Positions 12,631 to 37,457 of a DNA stretch of 64,000 bases are shown here, piece by piece (position 1 is the first letter of the stretch; the number at the start of each line of letters is the position of its first letter). The notes below the pieces were generated by a model that had not been told where the DNA came from, did not search any database, and worked only from the letters and a program-made list of their open reading frames with translations. Origin of the DNA: Sinotaia quadrata (Eukaryota > Mollusca > Gastropoda > Architaenioglossa > Viviparidae). Made by a program: the position numbers and the translations under genes. The stretch spans positions 103,344,635-103,408,634 of the forward strand of contig CM054180.1 of NCBI GenBank assembly GCA_028829895.1. Reading direction: 5' to 3'.

Positions 12631-13062
12631 GACTTGACCCATGTTGTTAGAAATTGAGGGTGTGTGAGAAATGCAAGAAGTTCATTCATGTTTTGTGTGA
12701 AAAGTACGTGATTACATATTTGGCAGTGTTTATTTAAATATTTCTCCCCATGCAATAAAGTAGGAATCTAAAATATAGCATATCTTCACAAATTAACCAG
12801 AATATCAAAATAGTCCTGTGGAAGTTCATTATGTCAGTGGGCTAAACTTGTTTGTGTGGACATTTCTGAATTGTCATTGTAAATAAGCTTATCTTGAATT
12901 TGGTGTAATTAGATATTGCCTTTTCTTTTTTTCTGCTTTCATCAGTGTTGCATAATTTTGAAGGAAATATTCTGCTACTGTTAGTGTATTATATGTGACA
13001 ATTTTCTTTTTTAAGTTCTGACATCACTTGCCAAGTATGTAATTGAATGTCTGCATTAATGT

Positions 13063-13068
<6 letters not shown>

Positions 13069-13096
<28 letters not shown>
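13069..13096. repeat. Poly(T) run
   Basis: An uninterrupted T tract of about 28 bases. It could be the poly(A) end of an old retroposon on the minus strand or a simple repeat. Confidence 0.8.
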
Positions 13097-13100
<4 letters not shown>

Positions 13101-16100
13101 AAGGAATGTTGAGTTAAAGTGGGGTAATTCAGAAAATGAGGTAACCCATCTGGAGAGAATAGTTGTTCACATTTACCTCCTTAATGAATAACCCCAATCA
13201 GCCTGATTGAGTGGACCAAATGTGCAAAGTGTTAATTTTTAATTTTTTTTTTTAATAATTGTAAAACTAATTAACTATTGTTGATTCTTTACAGAATCCC
13301 TAAGCAGGCTTGTTATTTGGACAGCCTTTCACTTTAAGAATAGACTTCTGGTTATCTAGGAAGTAAGCCTGATGGGATAATTTAATTAAATTTGCCATTT
13401 GCAAGAAAACACTCCTATCACTAGTAAATTTTTAAGCTAATAGTGACAGCTTAAAGAAGCCTCTGGTTGCAGAAATTGCTGCTGGCTGCATACTGAATGC
13501 CCGAATAACTGTTTACTTTAGTTTTACTTTAAATAATAGAGATGTAAATTAACTGTTTCTCTGTTCTCAATATTATAACAAACTTGTTTTCCTGGTTTTT
13601 TTTTTTTTTTTTTTAACAAATCAGAAAATATTCTAAAAACAGCACTTTTTGAAGCAGTTGGTTAATCAGAATGTTATAAGAGAAAGGAGAAAATAAAACA
13701 AATTTTAAAATACTTTTATTGCTCATTTTCATTTTGTTAGTATGCATTTGTTATATTTGAACAGTGTCAAAGCAAAATAAAATAAATAAATAAAGTTATC
13801 TTATAAATTTGTGTATTTGCTGTCAAAAGCTCACTTGTCAACTCACTAATTATTTCTTAAATATTCTTATTCGTACAAGAAGCTTTCTGTTTTTGTGTAA
13901 AAGCAGCTGTTTTACATTTTGCTGTTATTGTAACATGTATTTGTTTTGTCTGCACATGTGCTGTGGTTCACAAACATGATTTCATATTGGAAGTATTTCT
14001 CCATGTTGTGCTGCACGTTTGTATGATGTACAGTTTTGATGTAAACGAGGGGATGTTTGATGATTTTTGCTTTAGTAAACCCTTGAATTGGTGACAAGGA
14101 GGGATTTTTTGTTGTTGTTTCTTTCCATTTTTAAATACATTGCAGAGCTGAAGAAATGTGTTTGTACAGTTTTCTGTGATAGTAAAAATTCCCTCTACAG
14201 TAAGTTTGAAAACTATTTTTTTGTAATGTCAAAACTATGAACTAAATTTGAAATTGATGTTTGAAATCAATTCCAGAATTACCTGGTAATGAAGCTGAAC
14301 ATGAGTTCCTAAAAGACACACACACACACACACATATATATTCCTAATGTTGAACCATTTTATTTTGTTGTTTAAGTATACACAGTTATTTTGTTGTTGT
14401 TGGTAAAATTCTGGCACACAGGGTTTCTTTGCTTTTTGAGGAGAGTAATTAATTTTACTTTTTTGGGATTTGAGTCCGCTAAAATGGTTCAGCAATTCAC
14501 AGTCAGGTGAAATTTGCGGCCGATTAGTCCAGGAAACAAATACACTCTGTTGGGTTCAGTGAATATTGTAAGAATAAGGCAGTTCTTGTGAAGTAAGAAA
14601 TACCTAAAAATAAGATTTTGAGTTGTAGGGTAAATACCCACAAAAGTATGTTATTTTAGAATTTTCTTTGATATACAATATATTTCAATTTCTACATTTC
14701 TTTGATTCTGTTTGTGTGGCTGCATTCTGAGGTGCCTAAATATTATTACAACAAACTTGTTTGCTTGTTTCCAGACTGGAATGATCTTACATGAGTTTGC
14801 CCCTCATTTTCTTGATTAGCAGTAAAGAAATAGTTTTAAATAAAAAGATTTTCCTAAAGTAATAGCATAAAACTGAATCAACTGTATTTACATAAAGCAG
14901 TCAGATATTTAAAGAAACAAGGGCTTTTTGCTTTCTGAATTTGGTGACCATCTGCGTAGGCTTTAACTTTTTTTAACCTGTTGGTATAGTATGATAATCA
15001 CTTGATTCAGCACCAACCTATTTCATTCTCGGTTTAGATGCAAATTTTCTATTGCATTCCTGTTTGTAATTGTACAATTTTTCACTAAAAACAGCATAAC
15101 AATGACATCGTATATACGATTTTACTAATTATTTAGAATACCAATTGGAGAATTTTATATCATAAAGGAACCTAAGCATAGCTAGCAAATGAATCTGTTA
15201 TTTTTTTTTAAAACTATGCAAGATACAAGTGGTGTAATTTTCTTTTTCACCTCCACGAACTTCATTGACTAGTTAAGCATTAAATAGAGAGGTTATGACA
15301 ATGTTTTTTCAATAGCTATTCTCATAGAAAAATTCATATCTACCTCTTTATTTCGGCCCTATGTACAAAGTAATCAAAATGATGCTGGGAATGATCATTC
15401 TCAAGAGGAGATAATTCAGCTGAACCTTGACAACTTTTTTTTACAGTTATTCTATCAGGTTATTAATTAGTGGATATTTTACTGAAGTTTTAAAGAAAAA
15501 AAAAAAAAACTTGGTACTGCTTTTATTTCTTGATGCTGAAGGGTTGTATATAATTTTAATGAAAAATACAGGAAGTTCAATTTGTGTACACTTTAATACA
15601 TCATTTCAAGAGCAACAGAGTTTTGGCCTAATTTACATCAGAATCTGCGAGGGCGCACAATAATATACATATTGACTTCATAAAGAATAAACAGTAATCT
15701 TATTCTTTAGTCTTGCCATCTCCAGGATCAAGTAAAATTATTTCCGCTTGATTTATTGTCAATTTTTCTTCCTTTCAAGTGCACCATTAAGATAATTTCA
15801 AGAATAAATACTTTAGAATTCTAACACCTCTCAAATTAAATTTGGAAGGCAGCCATTGTTGCATTACAAATAATGAGTATGCGTGGTTAACAAAATATGA
15901 AGCCTCTCTGTTTTCCTTTTAAAAAGAAATTAGTATCTATTTGTGATAGCTAGATATAGAAACAATGTATTTACTCTAAGTGTTGTGAGTAATTTATTTT
16001 TTTCATCTTTTTTGCTATATCAAAGATTATACCGAAGTTTTTAATAGAATAATGCTTTTTTTTTTTTTGGTGGTGTTTTTAATTTTTATAACCATAAGTC

Positions 16101-19100
16101 AAATATTTTTTCTTTCTTAAAGTTGCATGAATGTTTGAATGATTGCTGTCATAAGTTATTTTCAATTTGTTGCAGTTTCATTTTTGAAGGATCTGTGGTT
16201 TAGATTTGGCATTTGAAATTGCTATGAATATGACTGGAAATAACAGAAAATCTCATTTTACACTATAATAATGTTCTAGCAATTTGTACACAAGTGATTT
16301 GATGTTCCATACATCAAATGAGGTTTAGCAAATGTAGCATTATTTTAAAGAAATTGATTTGAGCTCTTACAGCAAAATACTTTGATAGATTTTTTTTTAT
16401 GGGGGTTTATTATTTAATGGTCATCTGAGCATGGAGATTGGGGAAGGGGAGAAAATTCATTGTACTTTATGCATTTTTGAAACCAAACAGACACTTAACT
16501 ATTAACATCCTATATATTTTTCAGATTACTGTATTGTGTATCTTTTGAGAAAAAGCACATGAGAATGTTTGATTTATCTCTTGTTTATCAGGGCAGATTT
16601 TATTCAGACTTGCTTTATATATCATTATTTAAGTCATGCATAAAATTTGCTGAATCAGGAGGCATCAGAATTTAATAGTTAACAGACGACAGGATAGTAT
16701 TAAGAAGTGGAGGTGAATTTTTTTTTAAATATAAGTAATAGAAGCTAATAAGTATGAAGTGATTATTAGTACAATGCAACCCTGATATGACTTTTGACTG
16801 GAAGAGCATAAGGTGAACTTTGACCTTCCATTTTAGCTATACATTTGTGGACTGTATTTCTGTCCTTTTTTTTGACATTAATTCATGTAACCAACATTAT
16901 CTGTTACTCTGACTGATATGATGGTATGTGTTTGAGGTATTTTGGGGAGTGTAACTACTAGAGATATTCAAGAAATCTTGTAGATATTTTTAATATGTGT
17001 ACAGAGAAGCCTTATTCAACTGCCTTACATCATGTTTTTGACAGGGTGATGGTAGGATTTTTTTAAATGCACATCAAGGCAGATATTTGGATTGTATTTA
17101 TATATGTGTGTGTGTGTGTGTTTGTATGTTCAATATAAAAAAAAAGTGATAAGTTTTTCTTCATTTTACAATAGAAATCATAGATAAGGCCAAGTGAAGA
17201 GGAATCTGGGTCAGCTGTGGAAGTGAGTTGAACCAACAAATGTTTGGTATTGATTGATTAGGTTTTCATCACTTATAGCAAATTTGAAAGTCATTTTCTC
17301 AGAAGGTGTATTAAAAGCAATTGAAAGATCTTGTTTCTAATTGATTTCCAATTTACACATATGTTAGAGGGCCTCCAACAGCAACACTGTCTGCAAGATT
17401 ATGCTATGATATTACACATAGGAAAGAGAAAAAAGTATTAAAATGTGTTCTGTAATTATTCTAAAGTGTGATATTAAAAAAATAAATATGGTTTTGTGGA
17501 AAATATTGAATAAATAAATCGTTTTTCCATCACTTTATACACAAATAATTAAACACTATTAAGCATAAAAATTACTTTGACCTACATATAATTGTTATTG
17601 GAATACCTATAACTGGCAGAATGTAAATCTGATAAGGAAGATATATCTTTGATTCATATGAGTTATAAAAGATTAATATTTAAGTCCTCACATATCAAGA
17701 GAGGTGATTTCTGGTTAGCTGGTAATAATTATTTCTCTAAGTTGACTTGAAACTTCACCTGAATGTGAAGTGTTTGTTGTAACGTTTATTTTATGATGTG
17801 GACTCCTCTGCATTTGGTCTTTAATTAAATACATGTGAACTTAACTTTAAAAACACTTCTGTATTTTTTTTTATGAGCTTGGGTTTCACCATCACTTCTT
17901 TTATCATCTATTGGAAACAAATACATACCACTAAGTATCAGTGGGTCTCCATTTCAGATGTAAATTGATTAATGGATGAACAAAGTCTCATTTACTTGAG
18001 TTTTCTCAGTAGTCTGAACTAAAATCTAATGTACTTATTGTTAGAGCAAAAAATAATGCTGACATCATTCTTAGCTTTTTGGATTTCCCATTTACTTGCA
18101 CGAACAATGAGAACTCTTCCAACTTATTTCTTTACAACCCAGATTAGTTTTTCACTCATCTCCATGTGTGTCAGTGTGCCCCTTATTTGTTGGCCACTAG
18201 TTTTCCATTCATCTTCAAGTATACACCTGTTGTAAATAGTCAAGTTAAAACAGTCTCCCAAGTATCAAAGAGCTTTGATGTTGACCTCGGTTATCTCTGA
18301 TTCCAGCACTACTAAAATGAGCCTTTCTTTTGACTTCTGACTACTTGTCTCAAATTGACTATAGAATTAGTAGATTCCAGTCAATCACTTCATATTTTAT
18401 TAGCTTCTGGCACTGTTGAAATGGACATTAAATATATATTAGTACTCATGGCACATTTTTAGTCAGTTTGTTTCTGAGCATCATGTTGACTTTGGTCTTA
18501 TATTTTTTTCCCACAACTTTCATGACCATTTGTGCACATTTTTTAAACTGCATTTACTGATTTCGTTTCATGGATTGGCCACTTTAGGTCAGCACATGAT
18601 TATATATGAATACTTTTGATTGCGCAGAAACAAACTAGACCTTTTAGTCATCCCCTATTTCAAACATGGATTGTGATGTTTGACATTTGAGTATATATGC
18701 AAATAAAATGGTTTTGTGAATTTCTCATCAGCTCCAAGCACACACTTAATAAAAAATCCAGATAAATATATACAAATAAAATGTGTGTGAACTAAAATTA
18801 TTGTTTTGTTATTTTACACTTGAATGGGAGCAGCCGTTCTTACAGTTTAAAAGGAAAAGTGTATACGGGTTTATAGGCTCAAAATTGTTTTGCTTTTATT
18901 GGCAACACCTCCCAACACTAAATCTGTAGTTCTCAGACCTCTTAGTCTAAGTTAAAAGAAATACTTGAAAAACCTGTGATCAGTTTTAAGTATGTACATA
19001 TACTAAATCAAGGAGAGATTACACTGAAAGCAATCTTGCAAGCCACTCAAAGTCTTGTAACCATTTTTAATAAGTATGGCACCTCGGTTCCAGAAAATTC

Positions 19101-20588
19101 TTTTGAGAAGTGCAAAAGAACATTTTTAGCAAATAAAATAAAGATGCCTGCAATGAGTGGTGCATGATATCCATGGCACAACAAAAAAGTGCTACAGAGC
19201 TTGACTTTACTCCGAAGACTTTAAAACCAGTAGAAACTGATTTTCAGACAGGGATAATTTCTAAGTCTACTTAATTCATATTAATTCTTTACCTGTAAGC
19301 ATCTTGAAATAAGACCATTACATTCAAACTTGGAACTTATTTACTGACCACAGCTATACTACCCTTATGATACTCGGTACAACCCTGTGCGAATACATAA
19401 CTGAGAGTTTGAATGAGAAAGCAACCAGTATCGGGATACAATGAATCAAACTGAGCAAAGAACCAGATTTTAATACTCACATGTGCTTTCCATGTTGGGG
19501 TGGGTGGAATGGCATAACACATGGACATTATCCAGCATGGCGAGACATTTGATGACAGAAAATCACACTATAAATGGAATTGGTACTGTTGGACAAAGTG
19601 ACATCTGACCGGACAAATACTTTTAGTCACAATATGGAACTTTCTGTTAAGTCTACATCAGCAGTTTTATATTTATAATGTGTAATAGTAATGATGTACA
19701 TCTGATATTACTGTCATCACAACATTACTACAGTAGTCACTAATCCCCAGAGTGACTTAAAAGCATGAAAAGGACAAGGTAAGATTGGGGATTTAAGAAA
19801 CAGTTATATTATGCTGCAATATCATTACAATAAAAGATAAGACCTTATTGTATGTTCATGTAAATTGCAAAATCATTGCCACTCCCAAGAACCCTGCCTA
19901 AGTGACTTGTAAGACGTTGGCCCCTTTGTCAATTCCCATGCCTGATTTTCAGCTTATGCTGTGTGGCTCAAAAGTGGGCTGGCAGATATAAACTGGGACT
20001 TGGTTGATCCTTGTGTTGTAATGGTCTACTTGTAACCTAATCTTCCTAATGGTCTGGAGAGTGTAACCAAAAATGCACAAAATAGGACAAGCTGATCTTT
20101 TAATAAAAATTATGTTTCTTTCGTTTCACTAAGATTATTGTTATTTCTTCAGATCTTACTGGGATGAGGTCAGTTTATACTTTGAAAAAAATGGAATTTA
20201 CTTATATATCTCACTTTAATGGATGGCCAAATTCTTTGAGCTTAAGGCCCACAGTTCCAGCAAGTTGTATGGCACCATAGTCCTTATAGAATATTACTTA
20301 AAATCTTTCTTCATAGTTTCTAGTTCTTGGTTACCGAGAGATTTTCTAATTCACAGCTGCCTCTAAGATCTTTTCAAGCTTTTGATAATGTAATGACGCT
20401 TACCCTTGCTTCCAACCATAATGCCAGAGTTCAAAATTGTTTTGTAAATTGAAAGACAATGTTCACTCAATTTCTTTTTTTTTTTTTTAATTCTTTCATG
20501 CTGTATTTTAGATGTATATGATACTTTATAATCCCTCCCAGCACAGCAAACAAATATTTTAATAGATATATTATTCCCTATGTATATA

Positions 20589-20716
20589 TTAAGGAGTTTA
20601 ATCTAGCCTCTTTCAAACCATTAAGGAGTTTAATCTAGCCTCTTTCAAACCATTAAGGAATTTAATCTAGCCTCTTTCAAACCATTAAGGAATTTAATCT
20701 AGCCTCTTTCAAACCA
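20589..20716. repeat. 32-bp minisatellite, 4 copies
   Basis: Four nearly perfect units start at 20589, 20621, 20653 and 20685 and contain TTTAATCTAGCCTCTTTCAA. The first two read 'aaggag' and the last two 'aaggaa', as expected from stepwise duplication. Confidence 0.9.
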
Positions 20717-23700
20717 TACACTGGATTGTTGGAAGCTTCTTGTGAATGGTAGTTGGGTATAATATAGTAATGTTGACTTGAAAATATGAAAAGTACATTG
20801 TATGATAGAGTGAATTTATTAGAGTACTGCATGTCAAAATTTTGTGCAAGTTAACATGACTATGGACCAACACTTGAAAAATCAGTAACACTTGTGGAGT
20901 AGTCGTAGTGGTCAAGTGAAAACTGGTACTGAATGCTCTCAGTATCTTGCCATCATGGTAAATCCTACAAAATATTCAAGTAAACAGTGTTGTTGTTTTT
21001 TCAAAATACCTAGCATACAACTGAGACTTATTACAATTCTCTAGATACAATGTAGTACCTTTTTTCAAGTGTATGCCTGTAGAATCATACACTACTACAC
21101 GTATGCTTATTTGCATTTATGATGGAAAAACTGGCAGATTTGGTCAGAACAGCCATTGTTTATCAGTTAGCTCAGACAAATGAGACCAGGCATACTTCAT
21201 ACATTTTGTCCACTGGTAACAATCTCTTCTAACCATAAATCACTTGGACAAACTGTCTGCAGCTTTTTCTTATAGCTGTCGTTTCTGCAGATGAAAGCCA
21301 TTATATATATATATATATAAATGAAACAGATGTGCATGTTTGTATGTATGTGTATTTCTATAATGAATAATATAATTAATGAAATAACACAGTTTTACCA
21401 TTAATAATTATGTATTTGCTTACAGCACACATACATATAATATAATTGTTACAAATATATCTGTACAAAAAATGCTGTTAAGGAGAAATATAAGTTTAGT
21501 GAAATATGAAATAATGAAAGTTTATTTTACTTAATAATCAATTTTGCTACTCTAGCAAATTGTATTATAAACTATATAATACAGAGCAATTATCCCAAAA
21601 GAGAAATTTCCCAATATGACAAGCTACTCAGAAATATATGACATATTTTATAATATACAAAATGCACAACATATTCATTTGTTTCCTATGATGAAACTAT
21701 TTTATATTGTTTACATTATGTCTTTAAAACGTTAATATAAATCAGATTTTAATTTGCATTTCATAGGAATAGTCACAGCTTTTCAGGCAGATCACCAGCA
21801 AAAAATATATATTTATATCAACAATATATGTATATGAGCAGTTGTACATACACTGTAATAATATTTGCAAAACAATACTGCCTTGTTTATTTAATACTGA
21901 TTGATTGTAATAAAATAAAATGACTATATAAAAAGTCAAACCAGCAGTGAAAGGATTTTTTCCTCCTTAGAGATCACAGAAAAAGTAATATGTATGAATA
22001 GTCAAATTTTTGTACATTCAATTAAAACAGCTCTTAAAAATTAAATCTGGTGTGTGGCTTAAACGAAAAGGTGTTACTGCAAGGCAATTTGTTATTTTAC
22101 TGTTGCCACAAATAATTCACAGTACAGCAGTGTCTCACAATATTGCAAAGTATGTTCCTGAAAAAGCTGAATATATTTCAAATTGTATTACAAAAAACAA
22201 GTATATCCACAAAAGAGCATATGAGAACCATTCGTAAGTGAAATCTAGATAGAATTCTTTCATGGATAACTTTAATATATAATGCATAAACCTAGGCAAA
22301 CTCTCAAGGTGTGAGATGTTTAGCTGTGGTGCTACAAATCAACTACTGGTTAAACTGCTCATTAAACAGAAACAAGAAGGAAATTAATATCAATTTAAAA
22401 TAAATACAAGAGGCTAGTTGAATACTATTGTATTACAACTGCTATCCTAATTATAAGATGTCCGGGCTTTCTTTATCAAATGTAGACTGCACCAGGCCAG
22501 TCTTGCAAGTTGAGCTTGTTACAAAAGTATAAAAATTTGCAACAATAAAAGTTGTCAATATTGTCACTTAGACATGAAGTCTTGAAAACAATTATTAATC
22601 CCATCATGCACAATTAATCTCAGAAGTAATAGCTTAACTATAAAAACAAGCACTCTGCAAATCAAGAATTTGGCATTTTAAAGCAATTAAAAATTAGCAT
22701 ACTAAAAAAAAAGAAATGTGGTATATAAATACATACTATCAAAAATGGGTGAAACCTGGCAATCAAAATTTAAAAATTTCAATAAATATAGTGACTGATC
22801 ATTTTTCAGCTAAAACTACACCAATCAATCTTAGTAAAATACTTATCGCATGAAATGAAACCTTTTGCTAAGAAATATCAAGGTTCACAATATAAATGTG
22901 ATTGTAACCATGCATAGAGAAGATAGACTAAGCTGCATGAGGCCACAAGACCTACTTCCAATAAAAGTAGATGATTTTGAAATATGACTTTTGATTCAAT
23001 AGGAGACTTTGAAATACGACTTCTGATTTGTATATTTTCAGAACTATTGTTTGCAAAAATAAAATTTGAATGAGGCTTATCATAAGTGAAAGTATTTACT
23101 GTGCATTATACATGCTTGACTTTTCTAAATCGCAGACAGTGATCAAGCTAGTAGTAGCAGTCTGTGCATGTGATTGGTCAGATTCCATCGAAAACGTTTT
23201 TTAAAAATTAAATGAAACAACACTTTTGTTAATAATTAAAGCAATCTAAAACTTTTTGTTGACAGTTTCAAAGCTACACAACTTTGGACAAGGTGTGTAT
23301 GTGGGGGAGGGGTTGTTTGTGAAAGGATGAAACCAATACATTGAAATTATATATATGAAGGTACCCTTTAACAAAAAAACCAAAAACTTATACATGTACT
23401 TAAATTACAAGTTGAATAAATGTACCTAGGCTCAAGCAAGAAATCATGAATAAGTGATGTAGGACAATTTATGGTACTACAATAAAACGCTACCATCAAC
23501 ATGAAAAAACATGCGTATATTCTTCATAAATATTAAAAAGAATCTAGTGATATAATACTGTTAATGGTATTGACAATACCGTGTGAAAGACTGACATGAC
23601 AATAAACAAAAAAATGTGTACTGTTTAGTAGAAGCAAAAATATATACCATTTGGTTTAGGGTGGGTAAAAACAAAACAACACCTGCTCTAAAATGTAATA

Positions 23701-26254
23701 AGTTAAAGATAACTAAGCTACATTTTCTATTACAAGAAGACACGAAAGTCTGTTCAAGATCAGAGGTGTAACAGTAAGTGCACTTTTATGACAACATTAA
23801 GAATTCTTAATTAATTAATTAATAACTGCATGAGCAAAATTAACAGTGCACAAAAAAGAAAATATATATATTTATTATAAAGAGAGAAGAGATGGAATTG
23901 ACAAGTTTCAAGTAATCTTTTTTCTAAATATGAAATCCCAGTTTATTTCAAACTTACCTGTCACAAACTTCAATTCCAATCAGTATGATATAAAAAGTTA
24001 TTTCTTTTCTAAACTGATTCATCAAACATTTATTATTTTTCTGTATCAAGACCATTCTTGAACAGCTTTTAAAAAATAAATAAATAAATAAGAGCACTTG
24101 AAGTCCTACATAAACTTTTTATTACTTTACAATATATTGATTGTGTTTAAAATTAAAAAAATTACCGTAATGTGGTGATACAGGCACCTGAGCAAAATTT
24201 ATGTTATGCATAGATGGGCATTAACTAATACATAAGCAAGTTTAAAAAGAAGTTTATGGGTGTGTTTAATTCTGCTGAAAGAAAATTGCAGCACCCCCAA
24301 TTTTTTACTGATGTACTTTGAACAGGAAATAGTTGACCTATTTTCATGACAGTATCTTAAATATGAATGTAAAAATTAAAAATTCTGCAGTCTCCAAACA
24401 ACACGACTGCTTGCTGTCTTCGCCCCTTCTATTTTTAATTTTACCCATTGATATAGTCTAATCTATATGAAAAGAATGCATCAACCAATGTAATGCTTCT
24501 TTACAAAGATTCATAGGACTTTGATATTTACTTATAATTTGCCATTAATTGATAGGACTGCAATATTAAAAACCTATCTAAAAAATTTGCAATAAAAAAT
24601 ACATCATTATAGTACAGGAAACATACTATATAATTCGTAAATATGTTTCACTTTTTTACAATTTGAGTGTGGTGGTTTGTGATGCTTCTTAACTTAAAAT
24701 GCAGTCTGAATTAACATATTAAATAAATATATATATAAGGTGTTGTGGATCATATTTAATATTTTACAAACAATTTTCGTTCAGAAGATAATACCTTAAT
24801 TTTGAATGGATACATTTTAATTATAGTTTCACAATAGTTCACGATGTCCACATTTTCAACCTCAATATATTTTAAATATGGGGCAACATAGGCAGTCATT
24901 TATGTGTTTGTGCTTTGTAATAATACTGTAGGCAAATAATATACTGTTCATAAAAATACTTTTAGTACAACTCCAGTGAAAACCCTTCTCTGGATGCCCC
25001 TTACACAAAGTTACATCATTTTAGAGTGTTATACCCAAACATGTTTTATTTTACTCTTATATTTAAAACTATGTAGAAAGTTCTTAAAATTTCTTATGGA
25101 GAAAAGATTTTTGTTGCTGTTTTTCCTTTTTGTGACACTTTACAACAACAGTGATCTTAATACACATAACTTAGAAATTGTGCCAAACTGACACATATTC
25201 AACTATGATAATAATATCATTCTGTTAACAGCAACATCACAAAAATAAAATAAAAGTTTAAGAGGGGGAGAAAATATTGTGCAACTGGAAAATTCTAATT
25301 TCACTGTAAGGTGGTCAAATACAATGTCAGTGCCTGACTCTCAAGAGTAAAGCACTAATGTAGGTCATGAAAAATGTCAGATAACCCATCTCAAACTGCT
25401 GGTACCAGTATAAAAGATTTCTCTGCTTTGGAAACCACTGCTTGAGCATTAAATCTTAGGCTGCCAGCAACTTGCACAACAACTAGTTTTCAGTATGGTG
25501 AAGTGCCACCAAAATGATTCCACCTGACAATGTCCACCATTTTATTTACTAGGCACAGAACTACAAACACACTAGCTAAAAGTTTGACTACTGTACACAT
25601 TCTTTTTTCTTTAATCCAAATATAGTACTTCATAAGTTATTTGGTCTAAACTGAACTAAAAGTAGTCCCAATAAATGAACAATATAATACTTAAATATCA
25701 GTTAAAAATTATTCAACACTTGTTCTGTAGTTTTGTGTTTCTGCTTTGGAACTTACAGTATGTTTTCTTCATCTTATCTATTCTCACTAATCTCAGTGTT
25801 GCCAGGAATCTCTTTTCTGACTAAAACTTTAGTTTCTAAACATTATTTTAAAAACTCTAATTATGTACCTAAATAAAAAGCCATCTGGAATAAGGAGAGA
25901 CTATACAATAGTGCTCTACCTGTGTATTTTTGCAATGACATTTGTCAATTTCAATAATGGTGATTTGTGTTCAACCATTACTGCCTACCATTTCTACCTT
26001 TAAAATATTCCCCTAAATTAACATTATAAATCATTTTAGTGATGATTCTGTTTGTAAGCTTTCTCAACAAATAAAAAATAAATAAATAGAAACTTGTAGC
26101 CTACAATGCATCATAAACCTGCTATACAAACATGGAATGCGGACAGCTACAGGTTAATGAATGCATTAAGGTGGAATGATTACTTTTCACTTGCAGTTCA
26201 TAAAGTCACTGAATTTTCATCGTTCTCTCAAGTGGAATCCTTTTACTGCATATA
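20717..26254. other. AT-rich sequence downstream of the tektin-like gene, no gene recognised
   Basis: Very AT-rich sequence with short (AT)n runs (near 21302) and no supported coding exon on either strand. It may include alternative 3' UTR of the minus-strand gene. Confidence 0.65.
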
Positions 26255-26260
26255 TTTATT
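26255..26260 (-). terminator. Candidate polyadenylation signal of the tektin-like gene
   Basis: AATAAA on the minus strand (TTTATT on the plus strand) lies about 30 nt after the stop codon. It would give a very short 3' UTR. Other such hexamers follow farther downstream. Confidence 0.35.
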
Positions 26261-26288
26261 AATTTCGGTCAAAATATGCAGAATTACA

Positions 26289-36773
<10,485 letters not shown>

Positions 36774-36905
36774 TGTGAGGGTGTTCTTAGGGAAGAGAAA
36801 ATGTGTATTGTGTATTGCTAGTGGAAGTCGAAGACCGCCAGCTTGACTCGTTCCCGCCGTTGCTAGCCACCAACGTTCAATGGGTAGCGTCGATCGCCAT
36901 GAGCT

Positions 36906-36920
36906 GTTGCCCTGGGAAAC
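36906..36920 (-). promoter_or_regulatory. RFX X-box motif
   Basis: GTTGCCCTGGGAAAC fits the X-box consensus RYYNYY-N(1-3)-RRNRAC with a 3-base spacer, and fits on both strands. It lies 133-147 bp upstream of the tektin-like ATG, the usual distance for RFX sites of ciliary genes. Confidence 0.7.
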
Positions 36921-37330
36921 TGTCGTCGCGGATTAGTTTAGTCTAGTAAAAATAGTTCTATATATAAACATTTTAATACTATTTTCAACAAGCCTCCAAA
37001 TTTATGTAAAATATTAAGATTTCAATGATTTTTGCTTTTGTCTTTTAAGAAGTATTTTGTTGTATTTAATACTATAATTAAAATCATGTATGAATCATGG
37101 GCGCGTTGGTTGTAGGTGAAAGTGCAGAGAATTAATAACTATGTTAATAAAAGAATAAAAATGAAGGGGATGATGATACAGACGACTAAAACAAGTTAAA
37201 TTTAACTCTAAAATATACAATATTATATGACATATAACTTTTAAACAGACAGAGAATACGTCATTAATGCTAGGAAATCCCTTTTTGTGTAGCCTTCACA
37301 TTGACCCGATCGCACGCCCTTAACCGGGTG

Positions 37331-37338
37331 TGACGTCA
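37331..37338 (+). promoter_or_regulatory. Palindromic CRE (TGACGTCA)
   Basis: A full 8-bp cAMP-response element lies about 150 bp upstream of the taperin-like ATG in a CG-containing context. A half site (TGACGTAT) is at 37448. CREB/ATF binding is inferred from the motif only. Confidence 0.55.
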
Positions 37339-37442
37339 CCAGGCCTCAGTGGAGTTGAGGCAGCTTGCCCACATTCTCTCTAGTTATCCCGGAAAGAAAA
37401 GTCAACAAGTCTTGTCCCCCCATATAGTTTCATTAGCAAGCG

Positions 37443-37457
37443 ATGAGTGACGTATAA
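37443..37457 (+). other. Upstream mini-ORF (MSDV-stop) before the taperin-like start
   Basis: ATG AGT GAC GTA TAA lies 28-42 nt before the main ATG and in the same frame. Its stop shows that the main frame does not extend upstream, which supports 37485 as the start. It could dampen translation if within the mRNA. Confidence 0.5.

Larger units (their letters stand above)
9954..20588. other. AT-rich intergenic or extended 3' UTR sequence, no gene recognised
   Basis: The interval between the convergent RAB14 (+) and tektin-like (-) genes begins here. I see only a degenerate 35-bp array (12440-12630), poly-T runs (13069-13096 and near 13599), short CA/TG runs (near 14317 and 17105) and scattered short ORFs without family likeness. 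A stretch near 18976-19300 has slightly more protein-like composition but no recognisable domain. Confidence 0.7.

Noticed and set aside
12386..12755. Minus-strand ORFs of 80 and 116 codons
   Set aside because: They cross a degenerate 35-bp minisatellite and show only repeat-derived sequence.
18976..19310. Possible transposase or gene fragment
   Set aside because: The 63-codon frame and its continuation have protein-like composition but contain stops and match no family I can name.
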